NCBI RefSeq assembly: GCF_008254045.1
Contig: NZ_CP042425.1
Location: 9,004,163-9,068,162, forward strand
Source: Limnoglobus roseus
GTDB lineage: Bacteria > Planctomycetota > Planctomycetia > Gemmatales > Gemmataceae
Length of the DNA stretch: 64,000 nucleotides
Reading direction: 5' to 3'
The notes beneath the pieces are model-generated. The model had not been told where the DNA came from, ran no database searches, and saw only the letters and a list, made by a program, of their open reading frames with translations. How positions within the stretch are numbered: position 1 is the stretch's first letter; the number at the start of each line of letters is the position of its first letter. The position numbers were made by a program, and so were the translations under genes. Shown in pieces: positions 41,084 to 48,670 of the stretch.

Positions 41084-41512
41084 ATGAAATTTCTCCTTCC
41101 CACCACGGCGATCGCGTTCGGCTTGTTGGTCGCCACCGGTTGCAACCAGAGTTCGCCGGGCGGACATGCGGAAACCAAGTCCACGACCAAGTCGGGCGAC
41201 ACGTTCACCTTGAAAGCCCCGACCCTTGCGACCACCATCAAGCAGGGCGACAAGCAAACGATCACACTGACCGTGGACCGCGGCTCAGACTTCAAGCAGA
41301 ACGTGAAGTTGAGTACGGGCGCGCCGAAGGGCCTCAAGGTGGACTTCGCGAACACCACGGTGAACTCCAGCGACAAGGCGGACGTGTCGGTGTCGATCAC
41401 GGCCGACAAGGACGCCCCCGTTGGCGATCACACCATCAAGGTCGTCGGCAAGCCCGACTCCGGGACTGACACCAGCGTGGACGTCAAAGTGAAGGTCGAA
41501 GCGACGAAGTAA
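41084..41512 (+). CDS. Lipoprotein with a beta-sandwich domain, 142 aa
   Basis: Starting at the ATG at 41084 gives MKFLLPTTAIAFGLLVATGC, a lipoprotein signal with lipobox VATGC. The mature part is lysine/threonine-rich (KSGDTFTLKAPTLATTIKQG) and ends DTSVDVKVKVEATK, matching alternating beta strands typical of an immunoglobulin-like or NEW3-type adhesive fold. No enzymatic motif is visible. A strong terminator follows. Confidence 0.75.
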   Translation: MKFLLPTTAIAFGLLVATGCNQSSPGGHAETKSTTKSGDTFTLKAPTLATTIKQGDKQTITLTVDRGSDFKQNVKLSTGAPKGLKVDFANTTVNSSDKADVSVSITADKDAPVGDHTIKVVGKPDSGTDTSVDVKVKVEATK

Positions 41513-41529
41513 CGACAAGTTTTCATCCG

Positions 41530-41564
41530 CCGCGGGGCCGGGGTTTCAAACCCCGGCCCCGCGG
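41530..41564 (+). terminator. Terminator of the lipoprotein gene
   Basis: The arms CCGCGGGGCCGGGGTTT and AAACCCCGGCCCCGCGG are perfectly complementary (17 bp) with a minimal loop, followed by TTTCGTTT. It lies 17 bases past the lipoprotein stop. Confidence 0.85.
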
Positions 41565-41788
41565 TTTCGTTTGACGGACTCTGGCAGACGGATCGCTCGA
41601 ATGCACCGGTGGTAACAGTTCGACCGCCCGGGTAGTTTCGAGAATGTGCGACGCCTGTGCCCGTCGCGTTCTCGATCTGCCCACTCTCCCGACACGGCGG
41701 GAAGGGATTCGCCGGCCGACGCCGGACGATGGTTACGGGTGAAGGACCGCGTGGGAAGGACCGGATTCCCCGCCCAGGAGGGTGACCG

Positions 41789-44494
41789 ATGGCCTTGCGA
41801 CTCGCCTTGTTTTTTGGCTGCTGGTGTTGGCTTGCCTCGGACGCGACCGCTCAACCGGACGCCAAGAAGAAACCCGACGGCAAGCCGTCCACCGTCACGG
41901 CCGCGATCACCTTGCAGGACGTGAGCATCAACGAGTTGATCGAAAAGACGCAAGTGAAACTCGGGTACAAGGTCGGCGGCAAAGTCACGGTCAAGGCGAG
42001 CATCACCGTGAACCTCGACGACGCGACCGCCGCCAACGCCTACACCATCCGCGGTAAAGTCACGTCCAACGAACTCGAACTCGAAAGCCTTCACGTCCGC
42101 GATCTGTCGGCCGAGGTCGTTTACGTGAACGGCAAACTCACGCTCACGGCCCTGCACGGCACGATGTTGTCGGACGACCCGCTCGACAAACCCGGCACGT
42201 TCACCGGGACGGCCACGGCCGCGATCGATCCGAGTGGCGACCTGACCGCCGACTTGAAACTCACCAATCTTCCCCTCGGCGAACTGCTGAAAGCGGTCCC
42301 CGGTGGCGTGCCTGTGATCGGGGCGGTGAACGGCAAGGCCGAGTTCCGGGCGGCGATCAGTACCCTGAGCGACACCGCGACGTGGGTGGCATCGGCGGAC
42401 CTCGTCTCCGGGCAACTCCGCGCCTACGAACGCCTGATCCAGAACCCGAAGTTAAAGCTCGCGGTGAAGGACGGCAAGGCCCGCCTCACCGACGTGTCGG
42501 CCACCGTCGAGGGCATCCCCCTCACGGGCGACGGCACGCTCACCCTGACGGGCAAGTACCCGTTCACCGCGACCGTTCGCACCCAACCGCAGGAGGTCAG
42601 CGAGTTGCAGAAACTCGCACCGGAACTGCAAGTGCCGGTCGCGGTGAAGGGCAAACTCGAAACCGAGGCGACTGCCACCGGCACGCTGACGCCGTTCGAA
42701 GTCTCGGCCTCAGGCAGCATCTCTGCGAACGACCTGACCGTCGGCGAGGTTCCCGGCAAGAAGTTCGTGGCAAAGTGGGCCGTCACGCCGGAGCACTTCA
42801 CTGTGACCGGCCTCGACGCCGAGTTGTTCAACGGCAAACTCAGCGGCTCGGCCGGCGTGCCGCTGAAGGCCGACAAGAAGGGCGAGTTCGCACTCACCTT
42901 TACCGACATCGACGCGAAGACCGTCGGGGCCGTGTTCCCCAAGATTCCTGTCCGAGTGACCGGGCAAGTGACGGGAAAAGTCGCCGGCACGATCCCGGTT
43001 GCGAAGCCGAATCAGCAACGGTCGCTGACGGCCGACCTGAACCTCACGTCCGACAAGCTCACCGTGCAGGGCATCCCGGCCGAGAAGTTGGTCGGCAAAC
43101 TCTCGCTCGACGGCACGGCCCTGAAGTACGAGTTGGAGGGCAAGACACTCGGCGGGTCGTTCGAGATCAACGGCCGCTACCCGGAGCAAAAGGATCAGCC
43201 GGCCGCCCCTGCTGCCGAGGACAAGAAAGGGTCGCTGCGCATCCGCAACATCAGTCTCTCGCGGCTGGCGGAAGCGTTGCAACTCCGCGGCGTGCCACTG
43301 CGGGGCCGGATCGATCTTAGCTTCGATTTCTCAGACGACCTGACCGAAGGCAGCGGCCGGTACGCCATCCGTAGCCTCGGCTACGGCCGCGAACGGCTCA
43401 TCCCGGAGTTCGGGGGCCGCGTCCTCCTGCGGAACGGACAGTTCGAGTTGGCCGACTCGACCGGGCCGGTTGCCGGCGGTACACTCCGGGCTCGCATCCG
43501 GGCGAGCCTTCAGAACCCGGCGCGGAACTCGTTCCGACTCGACATCGAGCGAGCCGACGTGAGTCGATTCCTGACGGCTTTTACCACGCGGCCGGATCTG
43601 GTCGAAGGCGGCGTGTCGCTGACCGTGCGTGGGAAGATTTACCCCGATTTCCGCGCCACCGGCACGCTGAGCCTCTCGCACGGCCGGTTAGCCGGTCTCA
43701 TGGCCAGCGACGTGCGAGTGCCGTTCAGTGTCACGGCCCGCACCAGCGGTGTGCAGATCGTCGTTCGCGACGCGACGGGGATGATCGGCAACGGCCGCGT
43801 GGCCGCCCAGTTCGAATCGCAGTGGGGGGCGACCGGCCACCTGACGGGTCAGGTGCGGTTCACCAACGTGAAGATCGGCAACATCCTCTCGGACTTGCGG
43901 CAGTCGAACTACTTCGGCAACGCCCGGGCGACCGGCCGGATCGACATTAGTGGCGAGAACGTCCTTTCGGTCGACGACCTGAAGGCAACGGTCGTGACCA
44001 TGCTCGATCAGACCAGCGGCCGCGACCTGCCGCTTTTCACGCAGATCGTGCCGTTCGTGAGCCCGACCGCCCTGCTGAAACCGTTCGACACGGGCGAACT
44101 GCGGGCGCGGCTGTCCCGCGGCGTGTTTCGCATCGAGCGCCTGACCCTCGCCAGCCCGAACACCGACCTGTACGCCGACGGCTCGGTGAGTTTGAACGGC
44201 CGACTCGATTTAGCCATAATCATTCGCACGGGGCAAATCGGCGTCAACACCTCGTTGATTCGTCAGATCGGCGCGCTCGCCACGCCGTTGCCGCTTCAGG
44301 TCATTCGGGCGGCCAGCGATCTGCTCTCGAACAGAACGGTCCGCCTTACGGTCACCGGTATGACCTCCTCGCCGCAAGTGCAGCTCAACACGGCCGCCCT
44401 TCTGACGGAAGAGGCGATCCGCTACCTGCTCCGCCAAACGGTCATCGGGTCGATCGTGACCTCGCCCCAACTCACGCCACGCTCCAACCCGTAA
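41789..44494 (+). CDS. Large AsmA-like envelope protein
   Basis: A 901-residue exported protein; AGGAGGGTG lies about 7 bases before the ATG at 41789. An N-terminal signal (LRLALFFGCWCWLASDATAQ) precedes repeated beta segments of the AsmA/TamB type (VRVTGQVTGKVAGTIPVAKP, then LADSTGPVAGGTLRARIRA). The C-terminal AsmA_2-like domain is at about 560-870 (RFTNVKIGNILSDLRQSNYF, then ARATGRIDISGENVLSVDDL, then VSLNGRLDLAIIIRTGQIG). AsmA-like proteins move or organise phospholipids or outer-membrane proteins between membranes. It lies upstream of a Wza-like gene and a second AsmA-like gene, suggesting one envelope-biogenesis transcript. Confidence 0.85.
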   Translation: MALRLALFFGCWCWLASDATAQPDAKKKPDGKPSTVTAAITLQDVSINELIEKTQVKLGYKVGGKVTVKASITVNLDDATAANAYTIRGKVTSNELELESLHVRDLSAEVVYVNGKLTLTALHGTMLSDDPLDKPGTFTGTATAAIDPSGDLTADLKLTNLPLGELLKAVPGGVPVIGAVNGKAEFRAAISTLSDTATWVASADLVSGQLRAYERLIQNPKLKLAVKDGKARLTDVSATVEGIPLTGDGTLTLTGKYPFTATVRTQPQEVSELQKLAPELQVPVAVKGKLETEATATGTLTPFEVSASGSISANDLTVGEVPGKKFVAKWAVTPEHFTVTGLDAELFNGKLSGSAGVPLKADKKGEFALTFTDIDAKTVGAVFPKIPVRVTGQVTGKVAGTIPVAKPNQQRSLTADLNLTSDKLTVQGIPAEKLVGKLSLDGTALKYELEGKTLGGSFEINGRYPEQKDQPAAPAAEDKKGSLRIRNISLSRLAEALQLRGVPLRGRIDLSFDFSDDLTEGSGRYAIRSLGYGRERLIPEFGGRVLLRNGQFELADSTGPVAGGTLRARIRASLQNPARNSFRLDIERADVSRFLTAFTTRPDLVEGGVSLTVRGKIYPDFRATGTLSLSHGRLAGLMASDVRVPFSVTARTSGVQIVVRDATGMIGNGRVAAQFESQWGATGHLTGQVRFTNVKIGNILSDLRQSNYFGNARATGRIDISGENVLSVDDLKATVVTMLDQTSGRDLPLFTQIVPFVSPTALLKPFDTGELRARLSRGVFRIERLTLASPNTDLYADGSVSLNGRLDLAIIIRTGQIGVNTSLIRQIGALATPLPLQVIRAASDLLSNRTVRLTVTGMTSSPQVQLNTAALLTEEAIRYLLRQTVIGSIVTSPQLTPRSNP

Positions 44495-44585
44495 ATCGGC
44501 TCAACCGGTAATCTTCGCAAAAGAGGCAGTATTCGTAAGGCAGGTCGTGCCGATAAGAGGGGTAGTGCCCGTACGGAGACTACCC

Positions 44586-45455
44586 ATGGCGCGACGGTAT
44601 TCGTTGGCTTGTTTGCTTGGACTGGCAGTTGTCTGCCCCTGGATGACCGGCTGTGGCTCGCTCGGCCAGAGCCTCGGCATCTCGTCACCGCGGTACAAGT
44701 TGATTCCGCAGGCCGACGAGTTCCGCGAGGGGAATGTTCCGCCGCCGGTCCTGGCCCGCGAGTTGGCGAAGACGCCGATGGCCGAGTACCTCGTTGAACC
44801 GGGCGACGTACTGCTGATTCAGCCCGTGGAACTCGATTCGCCGATCCGCATTCCCGCCGATCAGCCGGTCCTCCCGGACGGCTCCATCGAGATCGGCGAG
44901 TACGGCCGCCCCATCGTGACGGGCAAGACCACCGCGACGATCGAACAGGAAGTCCGCTCGATCATCAAGGCGAAGGAGAAGAAAGACATCGCCGTGACCG
45001 TCCGCCTCGTCGGCCGGCAGAGCAAGGTGTACTACGTCCTCGGGGAAGTGAACTCGCCCGGTTCGTACCCGCTCAGCGGCCGGGAAACCGTTTTGGACGG
45101 CCTGATGGCGGCCGGCGGCCTGTCGCGGCAAGCCCAGGAGCGGAAGATCATCCTCGTCCGCCCCACACCGTCGGACGGCTGCCGCGAGGTCATGCCCGTT
45201 TGCTATTCGCAGATCGTGCAACTCGGCGACACCACGACGAACTACCAACTGCGGCCGGGCGACCGCATCTTCGTGCCGAGCGTGACGACGCTGGAAAGCA
45301 TCTGCCCGTCGCGGATCAAGACGCCGTCGTGCTGCAAGGCTCAGTACCCCTGTGCCCGCGGCGGGGCGGCCGGGTGTGCCACGAATACGTGTGCAACCCT
45401 GACCCCGGTCGACGGCCCGGCCGTGATGATTCCGCCCGTGCCGGACGTAAAGTAA
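44586..45455 (+). CDS. Wza-like polysaccharide export lipoprotein with SLBB domain
   Basis: A 289-residue protein starting MARRYSLACLLGLAVVCPWM with lipobox MTGC, so predicted to be outer-membrane anchored. The Poly_export domain has YLVEPGDVLLIQPVELDSPI, then LPDGSIEIGEYGRPIVTGKT. The SLBB domain has VYYVLGEVNSPGSYPLSGRE, then LDGLMAAGGLSRQAQERKI. The C-terminal 55 residues hold six cysteines (ICPS, SCCK, YPC, GC, TC), unusual for Wza. A capsular or extracellular polysaccharide export role is likely. It is followed by an AsmA-like gene with a hairpin over its ribosome binding site. Confidence 0.9.
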   Translation: MARRYSLACLLGLAVVCPWMTGCGSLGQSLGISSPRYKLIPQADEFREGNVPPPVLARELAKTPMAEYLVEPGDVLLIQPVELDSPIRIPADQPVLPDGSIEIGEYGRPIVTGKTTATIEQEVRSIIKAKEKKDIAVTVRLVGRQSKVYYVLGEVNSPGSYPLSGRETVLDGLMAAGGLSRQAQERKIILVRPTPSDGCREVMPVCYSQIVQLGDTTTNYQLRPGDRIFVPSVTTLESICPSRIKTPSCCKAQYPCARGGAAGCATNTCATLTPVDGPAVMIPPVPDVK

Positions 45456-45471
45456 CCCGGCACGGCGATTG

Positions 45472-45503
45472 CTCCCTGGTGGCGTTCGACCGGCACCAGG
45501 GAG
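45472..45503 (+). promoter_or_regulatory. Hairpin covering the ribosome binding site of the second AsmA-like gene
   Basis: Arms CTCCCTGGTG and CACCAGGGAG pair perfectly (10 bp). The right arm contains AGGGAG, the Shine-Dalgarno of the gene starting at 45509. Stem formation would hide the site, so this may be a translational attenuator or a termination/processing signal between the two genes. Confidence 0.55.
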
Positions 45504-45508
45504 TTGTC

Positions 45509-46732
45509 ATGAAGCGCCTTCGGAAAGTCTTCTTGTGGGTTCTCGGCATCACCGGCGGCCTGATGGTCGTCGCGTGGTTCGGGCTGAAAGCCTACATCAA
45601 CAGTTCCTACGCCCGCCAGACGGCCGCCACTCAAATCAGCGATATCGTCGGCCTGCCGGTCCTCGTCGAGAGCCTGAGCGTGGGCACCGGTTCCACGACC
45701 GCTTCCCTGCGCATCACCGACACGGCGTCCGAAACCCCGGCCGAGTTGCTCAAAATCGGTGCACTCGAAACTGACATCTCGCTCATGGACCTCGTTTCCG
45801 GCCGCGTCGCCCCGACGGCGGTGACGGTCAAGGACGTGGAGTTCCTCTTGCGAATCGACGCGGACGGGAAAATCCTGTCCCCGCTGCCGAAGGCCAAGGC
45901 CGGCGGTCCGGGCGAGACGAAGACGATCCCGACCGTGCAGTTAGTGAACGGCCGCGTGCGCATCCAGCAAACCGGCCACCCCGAGTTCGATCTGACGCGC
46001 GTGAACGCCAAACTCCAGCGTGACGGCGACGCCTACGCGCTGACGGGCGACGCCGACGACCCGAAGTGGGGCAAGTGGACGATCACCGGCCGCATCACGA
46101 CCGAACCCGCCGGGGGGCAGTTCCAACTGCACACCGATCAGGCCACGGCCAAAATCGATCTTCTGAAGAGCATCCCTTACGTGCCGATGAACGTCTGGGA
46201 CGAGATCGTGCCGGAAGGGCCGACCGCGGCGACCGTTACCCTGGGCTATCAAACGGCGGGCGGCTTCGGATACGGCGTTGACCTGAAACCGTTGCGGGCT
46301 TCGCTGACGATCCCCGAAGTGTCGGCGACACTGACGGACCTGGAAGGGCACATCACGATCGGCGGCGACAAGGTCACGATCCAGAAGGCGCACGGCACCC
46401 TCGCCTCCGGCACGCTGACGGCCGAAGGCGTCTACGACTTCGCCAAGCCCACCGGGGTCTTCAAGAGCAAGGTCACCGCTCAGGGCGTGGCCGTCGAGCA
46501 GTTGCCGGAAGTCTGGGGTCTGAAGCGGCGGAAGATCACGGGCAAACTCCGGGGCGATGCGGACCTCGAATTGCACTTCCCTCCGGCCGGCCACGTCGAC
46601 ACCCGCGGCAACGGCCGCGGGGACATCGAAGGCGCTAAAATCGCTGGCATCCCGGTGACGATCAAACTCAAGATGACCGGCGGAAACGGCCGTTACGAGT
46701 TCGAATCCGATCAGCCCGCCGACCCAAAGTAG
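45509..46732 (+). CDS. AsmA-like membrane-anchored protein, 407 aa
   Basis: The ATG at 45509 follows AGGGAG. The N-terminal helix FLWVLGITGGLMVVAWFGLK anchors it, then repeated amphipathic beta strands follow: PVLVESLSVGTGSTTASLRI, then VQLVNGRVRIQQTGHPEFDL, then VKDVEFLLRIDADGKILSPL. The C-terminus has RGNGRGDIEGAKIAGIPVTI. It resembles the AsmA family of inter-membrane proteins, and is the second such protein in this locus. The preceding Wza-like gene is 53 bases upstream. Confidence 0.8.
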   Translation: MKRLRKVFLWVLGITGGLMVVAWFGLKAYINSSYARQTAATQISDIVGLPVLVESLSVGTGSTTASLRITDTASETPAELLKIGALETDISLMDLVSGRVAPTAVTVKDVEFLLRIDADGKILSPLPKAKAGGPGETKTIPTVQLVNGRVRIQQTGHPEFDLTRVNAKLQRDGDAYALTGDADDPKWGKWTITGRITTEPAGGQFQLHTDQATAKIDLLKSIPYVPMNVWDEIVPEGPTAATVTLGYQTAGGFGYGVDLKPLRASLTIPEVSATLTDLEGHITIGGDKVTIQKAHGTLASGTLTAEGVYDFAKPTGVFKSKVTAQGVAVEQLPEVWGLKRRKITGKLRGDADLELHFPPAGHVDTRGNGRGDIEGAKIAGIPVTIKLKMTGGNGRYEFESDQPADPK

Positions 46733-46742
46733 ATCGGCCGAC

Positions 46743-46779
46743 CACCTCCCACTGGCGACGGCTCGCGCCTTGGGAGGTG
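46743..46779 (+). terminator. Hairpin after the AsmA-like gene; rest of gap to 47037 unassigned
   Basis: Arms CACCTCCCA and TGGGAGGTG (9 bp) enclose a 19-base loop, 10 bases past the stop. No T-run follows. The remainder of the 305-base gap before the next gene shows no gene, repeat or RNA feature. Confidence 0.5.
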
Positions 46780-47037
46780 ACCTCCGACGATGAAGCGGAT
46801 CTGCCTCAACACGACCGACGATCCCAAAGCACGCACATCCTCGCCATCTTTCGCAGCCATTACACGCCGCCGACTCGACTTGAACTTGAACCAGTTCTGA
46901 CAGAAATGGCGGTTCGAATTTTTTGCAATCGGCAGACGACTTCCTTGATTCCGGCATTCAGGCGTGGAGGTTGCTCTACCTTTCATTCGGGGGCATTTTG
47001 CACCATTTCCCTGTAACCTTTACCGGAGTACGAACCC

Positions 47038-47289
47038 ATGCTGAGCGCACGCGAACTGGCGAACCGCCTCCGCGAAACCCGTCTGACGGCCGGTGATTGG
47101 TACGACACGACTGCGATCGAGGCTACGGAACGGTTAAGCCTTGATGACCTGCAAACAATACGGCAAATGGTGCGGGATGCCGGGTATGAAGGGATCGAAG
47201 TGGAGCCGAAAGTTCGCCGCGTTCACTCGCTCGTCGTGGGCCAAATCGGGGCCCTCGCGGACAGCATGCCGGCCGACGGGGCCGATTGA
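47038..47289 (+). CDS. Small hypothetical protein, 83 aa
   Basis: An 83-residue soluble protein (MLSARELANRLRETRLTAGD, then LSLDDLQTIRQMVRDAGYEG, ending SMPADGAD). A GGAG at about 9 bases supports the ATG at 47038. It is predicted helical. It could be an antitoxin-like regulator, but no partner toxin is adjacent and no HTH is clear. A terminator hairpin follows it. Confidence 0.55.
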   Translation: MLSARELANRLRETRLTAGDWYDTTAIEATERLSLDDLQTIRQMVRDAGYEGIEVEPKVRRVHSLVVGQIGALADSMPADGAD

Positions 47290-47316
47290 AAATTCCACAA
47301 ACGTTTATTCTTTTTA

Positions 47317-47375
47317 CAACGGGGCGTCCGCGGGAGGAGCGACTTTTTTCACTCCCCCTGCGAACGCCCCGGTTG
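47317..47375. terminator. Imperfect hairpin between convergent genes
   Basis: A left arm starting CAACGGGGCGTCCGC pairs with a right arm ending GCGAACGCCCCGGTTG, with an imperfect inner stem and a T-rich loop. The plus-strand side is followed by TTTTTAC. It lies between the 83-residue gene (plus) and the calpain-like gene (minus) and could stop both. Confidence 0.7.
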
Positions 47376-47440
47376 TTTTTACTTGTCGATCTTTTTCCCA
47401 CAGGCGGAAGTCTTCCGCCACCCCAACCGGACGCTCAAAC

Positions 47441-48568
47441 TTACTTGACTTGCGCGGGCGTTTCGAAAGCCACCCCGGCGAAGGTGCGGACAAACTGGGC
47501 AAGCGGCACACGGAAGCGGCCGTCCTTCGTCGGGTAGCCGTGCTCAAGGCCCGGGGTGCCCTTCGGCGTGAAATTCTGGCCGTGCGGGTTCCACAGGCCA
47601 ATCTCGTCTGTCTTGGCGTCGTACCCCGTGACCGCGTAGGCGTGGTTGCCGTTAACGCCGGGTGTGGTCACGCCGGTGGCCGTGCCGCACGTCACCAGCC
47701 GCGACGCGGCAAACGTTTCGGTCAGTAACTTGCGAAGTTCCACCAACTTCGCCTCCCGTTCCTTCTCGGTCGTCGCCGCTTCCTTCGCGTACTTGCACGA
47801 GAACCGGACGATGGCGTGGCCCGTCACGACTTCGATCATCGTGCCGGCCGACCCGCCCTTCCCGAGCAGGTCGATGAGCGACGCCTTCTCGGTCCCTTCG
47901 GACTTGGCCTTCTCCAACCGTACCAGCCCGATGGCCTTCTCGTAGACGTTCACCCACAAGCCGTCCGCCCCGGCCGACGCCGTGAGGGCCAGTTCCGCGT
48001 CCGTGGGGGCCGGCACAGCAATGTCTTTCGTGCCGAGCTTCACGAGGAACGAGCCGTCCTTCTGCTGGCGAATCATCTTCACCACGTCCTTCGGATCGCG
48101 GCAGACCATCGACCCCAGCGGGGCGAGGCAGAAGCAGTCGCCGAGCTTGCCCTGGTTCAAGTCGTCCAGGTTCGGCGTGCCCTTCGCGAAGAGTTCCCGG
48201 TTGGCCTTCGTGATCTTGGTCAGGGCCGAGGCGTACATCGCGTTCAGGTCGGGTTGATCCTTCGCCGGCTTCGCGGCCGCGAACTGCGTCGTCGCGTCCT
48301 GCGTCAACGGCGGCAACTTCGCGGTCTTGCTCCGCATCGCCCGCTTGAGGGCGACGACGGCCGCGGCTTCCGGTCCCTTCACCTTCGGGTCGGACACGGC
48401 GTGGTCGATCTCCTCGCGGGACAGCGTCCCGTCGTGGTCGCGGTCCCAGCGGGCGAACGAGCCTTTGACCTGCTCGGCAAACGTCGGCGGCGCGGCCGGG
48501 GCGTCAACGGCCAGAGTCAGTGAGGGGACGAGGAAGCCCAATGCGAGGGCGACGGAACGTGCGGTCAT
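47441..48568 (-). CDS. Exported calpain-like cysteine protease with EF-hand
   Basis: A 375-residue protein with a signal peptide (MTARSVALALGFLVPSLTLA). An EF-hand loop at residues 42-53 reads DRDHDGTLSREE, with Asp42, Asp44, Asp46 and Glu53 as predicted calcium ligands. The papain-like/calpain catalytic triad is Cys145 in LDDLNQGKLGDCFCLAPLGS, His309 in GVNGNHAYAVTGYD and Asn327 in EIGLWNPHG. Together these indicate a calcium-responsive intramembrane-space or extracellular protease. Calpains are best known in eukaryotes and scattered in bacteria. It is the last gene of a minus-strand cluster with a kinase, an exported protein and an ECF sigma factor. Confidence 0.88.
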   Translation of the reverse strand: MTARSVALALGFLVPSLTLAVDAPAAPPTFAEQVKGSFARWDRDHDGTLSREEIDHAVSDPKVKGPEAAAVVALKRAMRSKTAKLPPLTQDATTQFAAAKPAKDQPDLNAMYASALTKITKANRELFAKGTPNLDDLNQGKLGDCFCLAPLGSMVCRDPKDVVKMIRQQKDGSFLVKLGTKDIAVPAPTDAELALTASAGADGLWVNVYEKAIGLVRLEKAKSEGTEKASLIDLLGKGGSAGTMIEVVTGHAIVRFSCKYAKEAATTEKEREAKLVELRKLLTETFAASRLVTCGTATGVTTPGVNGNHAYAVTGYDAKTDEIGLWNPHGQNFTPKGTPGLEHGYPTKDGRFRVPLAQFVRTFAGVAFETPAQVK

Positions 48569-48670
48569 GGGTGGGATACTCGGGGAAACCGGAGAGGCTT
48601 CTACGGGAGATCACGACGAATCGCGCCGTGGGGTGACAGGGAAAGGGGTGAAAGCTGTACCGGGGACATC

